DNA of 20,999 nucleotides from CAYVTZ01 sp964454685 (GTDB lineage: Bacteria; Bacillota; Clostridia; Christensenellales; Christensenellaceae): contig CAYVTZ010000045.1 of assembly GCA_964454685.1 (NCBI GenBank), positions 1 to 20,999 of the forward strand, written 5' to 3'. A program made the translations under genes and the position numbers. Position 1 is the first letter of the stretch. Each line of letters starts with the position of its first letter. Below, piece after piece: positions 14,727 to 20,009 of this stretch. The notes beneath the pieces were generated by a model. That model was given only the letters and a program-made list of their open reading frames with translations, searched no databases and was not told the origin of the DNA.

Positions 14727-14759
14727 GAACAAGATGAAGGGAATGCCCGACATCTTCGT

Positions 14760-15142
14760 GGGGGCGTACATGGTTTCGACGGGGACATTTGTTGGGGTAA
14801 TAAGCAAGCCGCAGTTCAGGACGCTGCGCAAAAAAGCCTGGCTTAAATATAAATGCTAAAAACGAAAAAAATGCAGTAGTGGGTTCGCCCGCTCTGCTTG
14901 CTGCTTAATCTAAAGCGGCCTTCCGACCATACTTTTCCCATTTGGGTATGAATCGGAAGCTCATTTAAAATGGGCTACGGCGTTGCCTAAGCTTTGCAGT
15001 AACGCGGCATAAATGAAGCTACTGCTCTTGCGTTTTTGTTACTTTGGACGCGTGAGCGGGAAACCAATCGAAGTAAATAAGCTTGTAGAAAGTTGCCTGG
15101 ACAGGTTTTCGGACAGGGGTTCGACTCCCCTCGCTTCCACCA
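14760..15142 (+). ncRNA. ssrA: Transfer-messenger RNA (tmRNA, 10Sa RNA)
   Basis: The 5' end GGGGGCG pairs with the 3' CGCTTCC to form the 7-bp acceptor stem, followed by ACCA. The conserved GGTTTCGACGGGG lies near the 5' end, and the T-arm, with GGTTCGACTCC, near the 3' end. The encoded degradation tag most probably resumes at GCT 14855 and reads AKNEKNAVVGSPALLAA with a TAA stop at 14906-14908. The hydrophobic Ala-Ala end is what ClpXP-type proteases recognise. Several pseudoknot-like repeats follow the tag. The RNA is 383 bases, within the normal range. Its 3' end is the insertion point of the neighbouring element and is intact. Confidence 0.96.
15119..15142 (+). other. Probable attachment site (attL) in the ssrA 3' end
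   Basis: The tmRNA 3' end, GTTCGACTCCCCTCGCTTCC followed by ACCA, is the immediate left border of the element, and an integrase gene pointing towards it begins 84 bases on. The tmRNA T-arm is a classic target for tyrosine integrases, which restore the gene on insertion. No second copy is present up to 20999, so the core length and right border are unknown. Confidence 0.65.
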
Positions 15143-15147
15143 ATAGG

Positions 15148-15183
15148 AAAACCGCTGTAATATGCTAAATACAGCGGTTTTTT
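15148..15183. terminator. Bidirectional terminator between ssrA and int
   Basis: AAAACCGCTGTA (15148-15159) pairs perfectly with TACAGCGGTTTT (15170-15181), with T-runs on both strands. It starts five bases after the tmRNA CCA end and can end both ssrA and the leftward integrase transcript. Confidence 0.92.
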
Positions 15184-15225
15184 CTTTGCTTATTTTTGGG
15201 ATTAACCCCGGTTTTAACCCCTTTT

Positions 15226-16341
15226 CTATTTCAGAAGCTTGGTAATTTCTGCGTTGACCAATGCGGCGGCATTCTTTGCATCGTTCTCAAGCGGATGACC
15301 GTAGGTGCCGAATGTATCGAATTGATCGCTGTGCCCGCCGATAATTTTGACCATTTCAACAGGCAGGCTTTTGTTGATGGAAAAAAAGGTGTGCCGCAGC
15401 TCGTAAGCGGAACGTTGGCTGATGCCGTTTGCATCTCTATAATGAATCCAGTGCTTTGAATAGATGCTATAACGTGAACGCTCGCCATCTTTATTGGGGA
15501 ACAGGTATGTAGAAATCAGTCCGGCCCTTTTAAGCATTTCGCGTTGGTCCTTGATGACATCAATAGCGATTTGAGGAAGCACAAAGGAACGGAGCGCATT
15601 TTTGTTTTTTCCATCGGTGTATTCATTATAGACATTGACGGAGCCGTTTACACTGCAAGTGCGCGAGCGTATATCAATATCAGAATTTTTGAGGGCAAGC
15701 AGTTCGCCGGGACGCAAGCCGGTGACCACTGCAAAGCGGAAAGCATAGGCATACCATTCTTCTACCGGCTTTTTGTAATGGGTGGTTTTGGTTGATGAGA
15801 ATAGAATTTTGATATCGCTGGGCTGCAAGGTATCCTTGTGGCTCTTTTTTGCTGTGGAAGGGATATACAAACCTTCGGGGAACAGCTTACATGCTTGATT
15901 TTTGCGTGCGTATTTGATGAACGCCATGAGACAGGCACGAATATTCTGCAATGTTTTTGCTGCAAGCCCGTTTTTTTGATTGCCATTTTTGTGCGCATAA
16001 AGAATTACGTTTTGCAAATCTTGACAACTTAGATTTCCAATTTTTTTGTGCTCGATTTGCGGCATGATATAGTTTTTGCCATATCGCTCGTATTGCAGCC
16101 AATGGCTTTTGGAGGTGGAAATCTTAAGCTCATCAATCCAAGCATCATACAGCTTGGAAACTTTGATGTTGGTGTTTACAACACCGTCCAGCCACTGATC
16201 GGCTTTGGCTTGGCATTTGAGCTGACCTCCACGCCCCGGTGTGGAATCGGTGAAGGTTCGGCGCACCCCATCTCTACGGACTTTGATTTGCCATCTGCTG
16301 TATTCGGGGAGCCACTTTGCAATGTTTAATCTCTTTGTCAT
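15226..16341 (-). CDS. int: Tyrosine site-specific integrase
   Basis: This 371-residue recombinase inserts the element into ssrA. An arm-binding AP2-like N-terminus (about 1-55, with KVRRDGVRRTF) is followed by a SAM-like core-binding domain (about 60-160) and the catalytic domain (about 170-371). Active-site residues seen are Arg210 (TGLRPGELLAL), Arg316 in YELRHTF, His337 (GGHS) and the nucleophile Tyr347 (FGTYGH). The first histidine of the usual HxxR is Tyr313; this variation is known among integrases. GGAGG lies before the ATG. It points towards attL and ends before a bidirectional terminator. Secure as a tyrosine recombinase. Confidence 0.95.
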   Translation of the reverse strand: MTKRLNIAKWLPEYSRWQIKVRRDGVRRTFTDSTPGRGGQLKCQAKADQWLDGVVNTNIKVSKLYDAWIDELKISTSKSHWLQYERYGKNYIMPQIEHKKIGNLSCQDLQNVILYAHKNGNQKNGLAAKTLQNIRACLMAFIKYARKNQACKLFPEGLYIPSTAKKSHKDTLQPSDIKILFSSTKTTHYKKPVEEWYAYAFRFAVVTGLRPGELLALKNSDIDIRSRTCSVNGSVNVYNEYTDGKNKNALRSFVLPQIAIDVIKDQREMLKRAGLISTYLFPNKDGERSRYSIYSKHWIHYRDANGISQRSAYELRHTFFSINKSLPVEMVKIIGGHSDQFDTFGTYGHPLENDAKNAAALVNAEITKLLK

Positions 16342-16367
16342 TTTTTACCTCCGGGCTTGTTATGTAA

Positions 16368-16397
16368 TTCTGCCCGTGGTACAATAAAAGGGCAGAA
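16368..16397 (-). repeat. Inverted repeat in the integrase leader
   Basis: TTCTGCCC (16368-16375) and GGGCAGAA (16390-16397) form a perfect 8-bp inverted repeat with 14 bases between, about 27 bases upstream of the int start. It could be a transcript hairpin controlling int or a protein site such as for an excisionase. Confidence 0.5.
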
Positions 16398-16425
16398 GAA
16401 TGGCGTGGTTGTTGTTTTTACTGCT

Positions 16426-16457
16426 TGCCCCTCTTGTGTTGGTAGCGCGGAGGGGCA
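16426..16457 (-). terminator. Hairpin between lipoprotein gene and int
   Basis: TGCCCCTC (16426-16433) pairs with GAGGGGCA (16450-16457), starting ten bases after the lipoprotein stop codon. On the minus strand no T-run follows, while on the plus strand AGTTTTAATT does. It may be a partial terminator for the lipoprotein transcript. Confidence 0.5.
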
Positions 16458-16466
16458 GTTTTAATT

Positions 16467-17219
16467 CTATTCTTTAAAAAGGTCTAAATAACTATTTATC
16501 CGGTCGATGTAATACTCCATGTTATCTTTCACTTCCTGTGAGTTTAACATTAATGTTGCTACAATCTGATTGTATTCATAGGAGTACAATCCGGCGCACT
16601 CGCTGCCTTCAAGATAAGAGGTTTCACCATTAGATTCAACAAGTTCGTGCAACGCATTCGCCGACGACTCCATTGCTGTCTCGGCAGAATCGAATCCAAA
16701 AGTCTGTATCATCGCAGGAACAATGCGGTGCGCTTGTGCGTATCCGGTCATAACCTCTGGATTTTGGACAACAAGGGCGCACTTTACAATGCCTTCTTTA
16801 TCTGTAATCAACGCATAACTCACGTCGTCAAAGCCAAACAGGTATGTTTCATCCCAAAGCAATGTTACGGGGGTGGACTCTTTGGCTAGAGCCAACTCGC
16901 CCAATATCTCCGCTGATTCGTTTGCCATTCCATTTAGAAAAATCAAATTATCAAAAAACGCGTTTTTTGCTTCTTCGGGGGTGCGAGGAAACGCGCCTAT
17001 ACTCATTGGCATTTCGTCACTTTCGGATACAGCTTCTGCGATAGGCGTTGGAGCCGCTTCCGGTGTGGGTGTGGGTGTCGGTTCGGGTGTTGGCTCCGGC
17101 GTGGGTGCGGCGGTAACCTCAACGCTTGGTGACGGGCTGGCCGATGCTTGCGGTGCGCTACAAGCGAAAGCCGCGAACATAAGCGTTGCGGTGAGTGTGA
17201 TAATCAATAGCTTTTTCAT
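16467..17219 (-). CDS. Prophage lipoprotein, candidate superinfection-exclusion protein
   Basis: This 250-residue protein begins with a lipoprotein signal (MKKLLIITLTATLMFAAFAC, lipid-bearing Cys20). A Pro/Thr/Glu-rich spacer follows (about residues 30-62), then a globular domain of about 175 residues with no motif I recognise. It should be anchored to the outer face of the membrane with the domain held off by the spacer. It lies between the integrase and the repressor on the same strand. That is the position of Sie/Ltp lipoproteins of streptococcal phages such as TP-J34, which are made in the lysogen and block DNA entry of related phages. That role is inferred from position and architecture only. 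A sensor-like or toxin-immunity role remains possible. Confidence 0.78.
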   Translation of the reverse strand: MKKLLIITLTATLMFAAFACSAPQASASPSPSVEVTAAPTPEPTPEPTPTPTPEAAPTPIAEAVSESDEMPMSIGAFPRTPEEAKNAFFDNLIFLNGMANESAEILGELALAKESTPVTLLWDETYLFGFDDVSYALITDKEGIVKCALVVQNPEVMTGYAQAHRIVPAMIQTFGFDSAETAMESSANALHELVESNGETSYLEGSECAGLYSYEYNQIVATLMLNSQEVKDNMEYYIDRINSYLDLFKE

Positions 17220-17252
17220 TTTGAAATCCCCTTTAAATAATTTTTTTGCAAT

Positions 17253-17261
17253 ATTATATCA
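17253..17261 (-). promoter_or_regulatory. Extended -10 promoter of the lipoprotein gene
   Basis: On the minus strand TGATATAAT (17253-17261) gives a perfect -10 with the TGn extension. No good -35 is seen at the right distance. It would allow expression in the lysogen independently of the repressor promoter. Confidence 0.5.
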
Positions 17262-17299
17262 TCCATTTGTGATGGAAAATGTCGAACGGTGTTGCTTTT

Positions 17300-17330
17300 A
17301 AAAAATACTTGTATATCAGGTATTTTTTTT
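17300..17330 (-). terminator. Terminator after the repressor gene
   Basis: AAAAAATAC (17300-17308) pairs with GTATTTTTT (17320-17328), with T-runs on both strands. It lies 38 bases after the repressor stop codon. The stem is AT-rich, hence weak. Confidence 0.55.
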
Positions 17331-17367
17331 GCGCTCAATAAAATCCGCGAAATCCACTATATTATCT

Positions 17368-17763
17368 TCATGCTTCTTTTTTTACGATGCTTCCATCATC
17401 TGACAACAACGGAAGGTTGAGCGTTACGCGAACGATGTTTTTATCTCGGAGTGGTGCAGCGTTGTATGCACGTAATAACTGTTGTTCTTCTGTGGTCGGT
17501 AATTTTGGCGTTGCTATGCTGCCTTTTTGCTTAGTAGTATCATTATTTGTTGAGCGTGAAACGTTGTCGTCGCGCCCCATCAACTGGTTCATGTCTACAT
17601 TGAAATAGTCGGCAATCGCTTCAAGTGTTTCAAAATTGGGCTCTCTTTGTCCGCGTTCGTACATACTAATTGCGCTTAAAGATATCCCGATTTTTTCTGC
17701 AAGTTCTTGCTGCGTCATATTGTCCTTGTTGCGCAAATAGCGCAATGTGTCACAAAACCTCAT
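17368..17763 (-). CDS. CI-like phage repressor, XRE family
   Basis: This 131-residue protein has an N-terminal XRE/Cro-CI helix-turn-helix (about residues 6-61, TQQELAEKIGISLSAISMYERGQREPN). A linker follows, then a short C-terminal region of about 45 residues. It lacks the LexA/CI-type S24 peptidase domain, so RecA-driven self-cleavage is not expected. In size it resembles ImmR of ICEBs1, which is removed by a separate protease (ImmA), but no such gene adjoins it here. A perfect consensus promoter drives it, with an operator lying between the promoter boxes, so it should control its own synthesis as well as the divergent Cro-like gene. Confidence 0.9.
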   Translation of the reverse strand: MRFCDTLRYLRNKDNMTQQELAEKIGISLSAISMYERGQREPNFETLEAIADYFNVDMNQLMGRDDNVSRSTNNDTTKQKGSIATPKLPTTEEQQLLRAYNAAPLRDKNIVRVTLNLPLLSDDGSIVKKEA

Positions 17764-17792
17764 AAAACTATTTCCTATCTATTGATACGCTT

Positions 17793-17821
17793 ATTATATA
17801 CACATTACGTGTATGTGTCAA
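17793..17821 (-). promoter_or_regulatory. Repressor promoter, full consensus
   Basis: On the minus strand TTGACA (17816-17821), a 17-base spacer and TATAAT (17793-17798), a perfect sigma-A promoter. Operator O1 fills the spacer. The transcript would start near 17786, about 22 bases before the gene. Confidence 0.92.
17798..17814. promoter_or_regulatory. Operator O1 of the lysogeny switch
   Basis: ATACACATTACGTGTAT is an imperfect palindrome with 7 of 8 base pairs symmetric. It lies between the -35 and -10 boxes of the repressor promoter. It matches O3 in 14 of 17 positions. Confidence 0.75.
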
Positions 17822-17827
17822 CAAAAA

Positions 17828-17844
17828 ATACACCAAATGTAAAA
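17828..17844. promoter_or_regulatory. Operator O2, half-conserved
   Basis: ATACACCAAATGTAAAA has the left half-site ATACAC identical to O1 and a degenerate right half. It lies midway between the divergent promoters, 30 bases from O1 (three helical turns). Confidence 0.4.
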
Positions 17845-17851
17845 AATGGTA

Positions 17852-17880
17852 TTGACAATATGAGAGAGAAGGATTAGAAT
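17852..17880 (+). promoter_or_regulatory. Promoter of the Cro-like gene
   Basis: A perfect TTGACA (17852-17857), a 17-base spacer and TAGAAT (17875-17880). The start would be near 17887, inside operator O3. Confidence 0.88.
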
Positions 17881-17884
17881 AAAA

Positions 17885-17901
17885 ATGCACAATACGTGTA
17901 A
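17885..17901. promoter_or_regulatory. Operator O3 of the lysogeny switch
   Basis: ATGCACAATACGTGTAA matches O1 at 14 of 17 positions and covers the inferred transcription start of the Cro-like gene. Occupancy would block rightward transcription. Confidence 0.72.
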
Positions 17902-17913
17902 TGGAGGTGTGTG

Positions 17914-18114
17914 ATGAATTGCGAGAAAATTGGAATGAAGCTTATTGAGTTGCGGGGCAAAAAGACGCAGATGAGCGTGGCGAACAAGTTAGGAATTAGT
18001 GTCTCGGCGCTTTCTATGTATGAGCAGGGAAAGAGAATTCCACGAGATGAAGTGAAATTGAAGCTTGCTAGATTTTATGGCACGACTGTAGAGAATATTT
18101 TTTTTACGGCATAA
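17914..18114 (+). CDS. Cro-like XRE regulator
   Basis: This 66-residue protein is almost only a helix-turn-helix domain (TQMSVANKLGISVSALSMYEQGKRIP). Its recognition helix is close to that of the divergent repressor (VSALSMYEQGKR versus LSAISMYERGQR), which suggests that both bind the same operators, as CI and Cro do in lambda. GGAGGT lies five bases before the ATG at 17914; a GTG three bases earlier is less well placed. Its stop codon lies in the stem of a perfect inverted repeat shared with the convergent gene. Confidence 0.88.
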   Translation: MNCEKIGMKLIELRGKKTQMSVANKLGISVSALSMYEQGKRIPRDEVKLKLARFYGTTVENIFFTA

Positions 18115-18138
18115 TTGCACGAATAGTGCAATTATGCC
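18108..18138. terminator. Perfect inverted repeat between convergent genes
   Basis: GGCATAATTGCAC (18108-18120) and GTGCAATTATGCC (18126-18138) form a 13-bp perfect stem with loop GAATA. Both neighbouring genes end inside it with the same GCA-TAA, one on each strand. No T-run follows on either side, so it is an atypical two-way terminator or 3' protecting hairpin. Confidence 0.65.
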
Positions 18139-18473
18139 GGATCTTGCTCGACAATACCGTACTGTTCGAGCTTTGTGCTTATGATTGCGCTTATGAATTG
18201 ATCTATTAAGTCGCCAACATCTTGCTCAAGTAGCAGTATTTCTTTGTCGTAGTATTTTACTTTGTGTTCATAAAGCATATCCAACGCACACTTGAAGTAA
18301 ACAATCTTTTCTTCAGGGTCATCGGTGCAATTTGCCTTATTACATAATTCGGGTATAAATTCCAAAAGCGTTTTTGTTTCCGAATGCGCTACCATTGAGC
18401 ACACTAAGCATACTTCATAATCACAAAGAACTTTGTCGCCAGTGAATTCTTTGCCGCAAACCATACATTCCAT
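18132..18473 (-). CDS. Small zinc-ribbon phage protein, unknown function
   Basis: This 113-residue acidic protein opens with two CxxC pairs (CMVC and CLVC, about 20 residues apart), a likely zinc ribbon. An alpha-helical region rich in Glu, Asp and Lys follows. I do not recognise the family. AAAGGTGG lies 8 bases before the ATG at 18473; a GTG at 18485 overlaps that site. It is read against the neighbouring early genes from its own promoter. A sequence resembling operator O1 overlaps its transcription start, so the repressor may control it. It is the first of three single minus-strand genes in this region. Confidence 0.75.
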   Translation of the reverse strand: MECMVCGKEFTGDKVLCDYEVCLVCSMVAHSETKTLLEFIPELCNKANCTDDPEEKIVYFKCALDMLYEHKVKYYDKEILLLEQDVGDLIDQFISAIISTKLEQYGIVEQDPA

Positions 18474-18485
18474 AATATACACCAC

Positions 18486-18531
18486 CTTTACATTATGTGA
18501 ACATTATACATTAGAGGCAAGGTGTGCGCAA
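18486..18531 (-). promoter_or_regulatory. Promoter and operator-like site of the zinc-ribbon gene
   Basis: On the minus strand TTGCGC (18526-18531), a 17-base spacer and a perfect TATAAT (18503-18508). The stretch 18486-18502 has the core ACATTATGTG, close to ACATTACGTG of operator O1 (11 of 17 positions overall), and covers the expected start. Confidence 0.6.
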
Positions 18532-18555
18532 GAATGAATATACAGCCTAAACACC

Positions 18556-18568
18556 AAACAACAACCAC
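18556..18568 (+). repeat. Leader repeat A, copy 1
   Basis: AAACAACAACCAC, found again at 19649-19661. Both copies lie 25-50 bases before the start of a short plus-strand gene. Confidence 0.6.
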
Positions 18569-18574
18569 GCTAAC

Positions 18575-18597
18575 ACAGCCCAAAAGAGGGGAGGTGA
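18575..18597 (+). repeat. Leader repeat B, copy 1 (with ribosome binding site)
   Basis: A 23-bp sequence beginning ACAGCCCAAAAGAGGGGAGG is identical to 19098-19120. Each copy ends a few bases before the ATG of a short gene and supplies its GGGGAGGTGA binding site. Confidence 0.85.
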
Positions 18598-18603
18598 GAG
18601 AGG

Positions 18604-18759
18604 ATGAAAAAAGACGCGCTTAAAAAAAGCGCCGATGCAGTGGAGCAAGGTGAGAAGACGATTAATCAACAGCGAGTGGAATTTGGTCTTGAGCCGATAG
18701 AGGATGGAGATATGCTGCTTAGAAAAGCTGGACTAAGTAATGAAGAAAAAGAGGACTAA
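18604..18759 (+). CDS. 51-residue phage protein, unknown function
   Basis: The protein MKKDALKKSADAVEQGEKTI... is charged, with no membrane part. The strong GGGGAGGTGA of leader repeat B precedes the ATG. The second half (INQQRVEFGLEPIEDGD) resembles, by eye, the C-terminal NEVRxxxGLPPIEGGD motif of phage portal proteins. Its position in the early region makes it more likely a small independent protein or a displaced fragment. Its last 41 bases overlap the end of the convergent gene at 18719-19033. Confidence 0.65.
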   Translation: MKKDALKKSADAVEQGEKTINQQRVEFGLEPIEDGDMLLRKAGLSNEEKED

Positions 18760-19033
18760 CCTCGTTTACTTGATTTGTCGGAATCATTGCTACAAGGGGC
18801 ATCTGTAATTCTGCACAGATGTCAGGAAGCTGAGATGCGAGTTCGCTATGAGAAATTAAAATTTTGAAATGTGTATTTAAGCTGTGGCAAAGTTCGATCG
18901 AATAGATGTGGCTGAATGTGTCGCCACTGAATATAGCGTCATACTTTTTCAACAAATCATTGTATGTGAATTCGGTTGCGGATGAAGCTGCTAGTTTTAG
19001 CTCGATAAGCGCCCTTGTGATTTGGTCTCTCAT
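18719..19033 (-). CDS. Small protein of unknown function (minus-strand cargo gene)
   Basis: This 104-residue protein (MRDQITRALIELKLAASSATEFTYND...) has mixed helix/strand composition, no membrane segment and no motif I recognise. TAGGAGGTT lies 8 bases before the ATG at 19033; the frame is open further upstream but without a binding site. A weak promoter (TTGTGC, 16 bases, TATTAC on the minus strand) lies just upstream. It stands between two plus-strand genes that share leader repeat B, like an inserted single-gene cassette. Confidence 0.7.
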   Translation of the reverse strand: MRDQITRALIELKLAASSATEFTYNDLLKKYDAIFSGDTFSHIYSIELCHSLNTHFKILISHSELASQLPDICAELQMPLVAMIPTNQVNEVSPLFLHYLVQLF

Positions 19034-19097
19034 TGATTTGAACCTCCTAGAGTAATATTTTGACAAAATTTTAGCACAAGTTAGTAAAAAACGCAAT

Positions 19098-19120
19098 ACA
19101 GCCCAAAAGAGGGGAGGTGA
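19098..19120 (+). repeat. Leader repeat B, copy 2
   Basis: Identical over 23 bp to 18575-18597, ending six bases before the ATG at 19127. The 523-bp spacing between copies frames the minus-strand gene at 18719-19033. Confidence 0.85.
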
Positions 19121-19126
19121 AGTGCG

Positions 19127-19369
19127 ATGAGATTTGAAAGATTACGCCGACTCGTGAACACAATGCGTTCGCAGATGGTGAAGCGAATGCTGGGGCATAA
19201 TCTATGCGTGTGCATCCTGCAAGCGCAGGACGGGCAGACCATGACACTGGTGGACAGTAAGAGGCGTACACCGTACGGCTGCTGGAGCATGGAAGCGCCG
19301 GACGAAGCCTGCGGGATTGGCGGCGGGGTTACCTATCGGTTGGTTGAGCAGTGCGCTCGTGATAGCTGA
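19127..19369 (+). CDS. Small basic phage protein, unknown function
   Basis: This 80-residue protein has a basic, helical N-terminus (MRFERLRRLVNTMRSQMVKRML) and a compact second half with CVCILQAQDGQTMTLVDSKRRTPYGCWS. I do not recognise it. GGGGAGGTGA from leader repeat B supports the start. Its last 41 bases overlap, on the other strand, the end of the decayed gene at 19329-19601. That mirrors the overlap between 18604-18759 and the gene at 18719. Confidence 0.65.
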   Translation: MRFERLRRLVNTMRSQMVKRMLGHNLCVCILQAQDGQTMTLVDSKRRTPYGCWSMEAPDEACGIGGGVTYRLVEQCARDS

Positions 19370-19601
19370 ATTGATATCCGTTTCGAGTGGAAACAATGCG
19401 AACCGTTAAAAGATAATCTTTATATTCCTCTGTTGTATATGAGGTGAAAAACGCAAAGATTTCGCCGGAGTCGTTTTTTATGTATTCCTTGAACCACCAT
19501 CGGTTGTTACCGGTGATCTATTCGACAAATTTTAGTTATGCATTAGAAAAATCGTACTGATCATAAAGGGCATCAAGTGAAGTGATGGATTTGACATTCA
19601 T
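19329..19601 (-). pseudogene. Decayed minus-strand gene with two internal stops
   Basis: Read from the ATG at 19601, the frame gives MNVKSITSLDALYDQYDFSNA, then TAA (19536-19538), LKFVE, TAG (19518-19520), and then 62 clean codons starting ITGNNRWWFKEYIKNDSGEI and ending at TAA 19329-19331. The residue composition downstream of the stops is protein-like (aromatic and charged residues well mixed). Both stops are one substitution from a sense codon. No start with a binding site lies after them, so the gene is probably inactive. The family is not recognised. It is the third minus-strand unit of this region and explains most of the gap between 19369 and 19688. Confidence 0.6.
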
Positions 19602-19648
19602 AGTATCACGCTTTCATTTTTGAAAATAGTACATCATGCGGCGGTGAA

Positions 19649-19661
19649 AAACAACAACCAC
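19649..19661 (+). repeat. Leader repeat A, copy 2
   Basis: AAACAACAACCAC, identical to 18556-18568, 27 bases before the ATG at 19688. Leader repeat B is not fully present here; only a degenerate AAAAGTAGTGAGAGAAGGTGA follows. Confidence 0.6.
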
Positions 19662-19687
19662 AAAAGTAGTGAGAGAAGGTGAAGAAA

Positions 19688-19996
19688 ATGCAGGCATTTC
19701 ATGCGTTACGCGTGATGCTTAAGCAAAATGAGATTACGCAACAGGATCTTGCGAAGGTGATTGGGAGATCGGAAGTATATATAAGCCAACGTCTGCGGGG
19801 CCTGGAATGCTTTACGCTGGACGAATGCTACACCATTATGGATCTGTTGAGACTGGACAAGAAGGATATGTATTTTTACTTCCCGCGCGAGGGGAAGTGG
19901 GTGGAACGGAAGCAAGAGCCGATCCCGGAGGGGAAAGTTTTGGTATCCGAGGAGCGATTGCGGATTTTGAAATCCATCTTTGCGGACATTGTTTGA
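19688..19996 (+). CDS. Helix-turn-helix (XRE-like) early phage regulator
   Basis: This 102-residue protein has a helix-turn-helix in its first 60 residues (ITQQDLAKVIGRSEVYISQRLRG). It has a C-terminal half with YFYFPREGKWVERKQEPIPEGK and a final helix. Similar proteins sit at the head of early phage operons; the DNA target is unknown. AAGGTG lies six bases before the ATG. It starts a GC-richer block in which all genes point right and nearly touch, with codons ending mostly in G or C, unlike the preceding region. Confidence 0.82.
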   Translation: MQAFHALRVMLKQNEITQQDLAKVIGRSEVYISQRLRGLECFTLDECYTIMDLLRLDKKDMYFYFPREGKWVERKQEPIPEGKVLVSEERLRILKSIFADIV

Positions 19997-20009
19997 AGGG
20001 AGCGAGAGC

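Noticed and set aside
16873..17301. 142-codon plus-strand frame with Gly/Val repeats opposite the lipoprotein gene
   Set aside because: The repeats are the antisense reading of the Pro/Thr spacer of the lipoprotein; no binding site.
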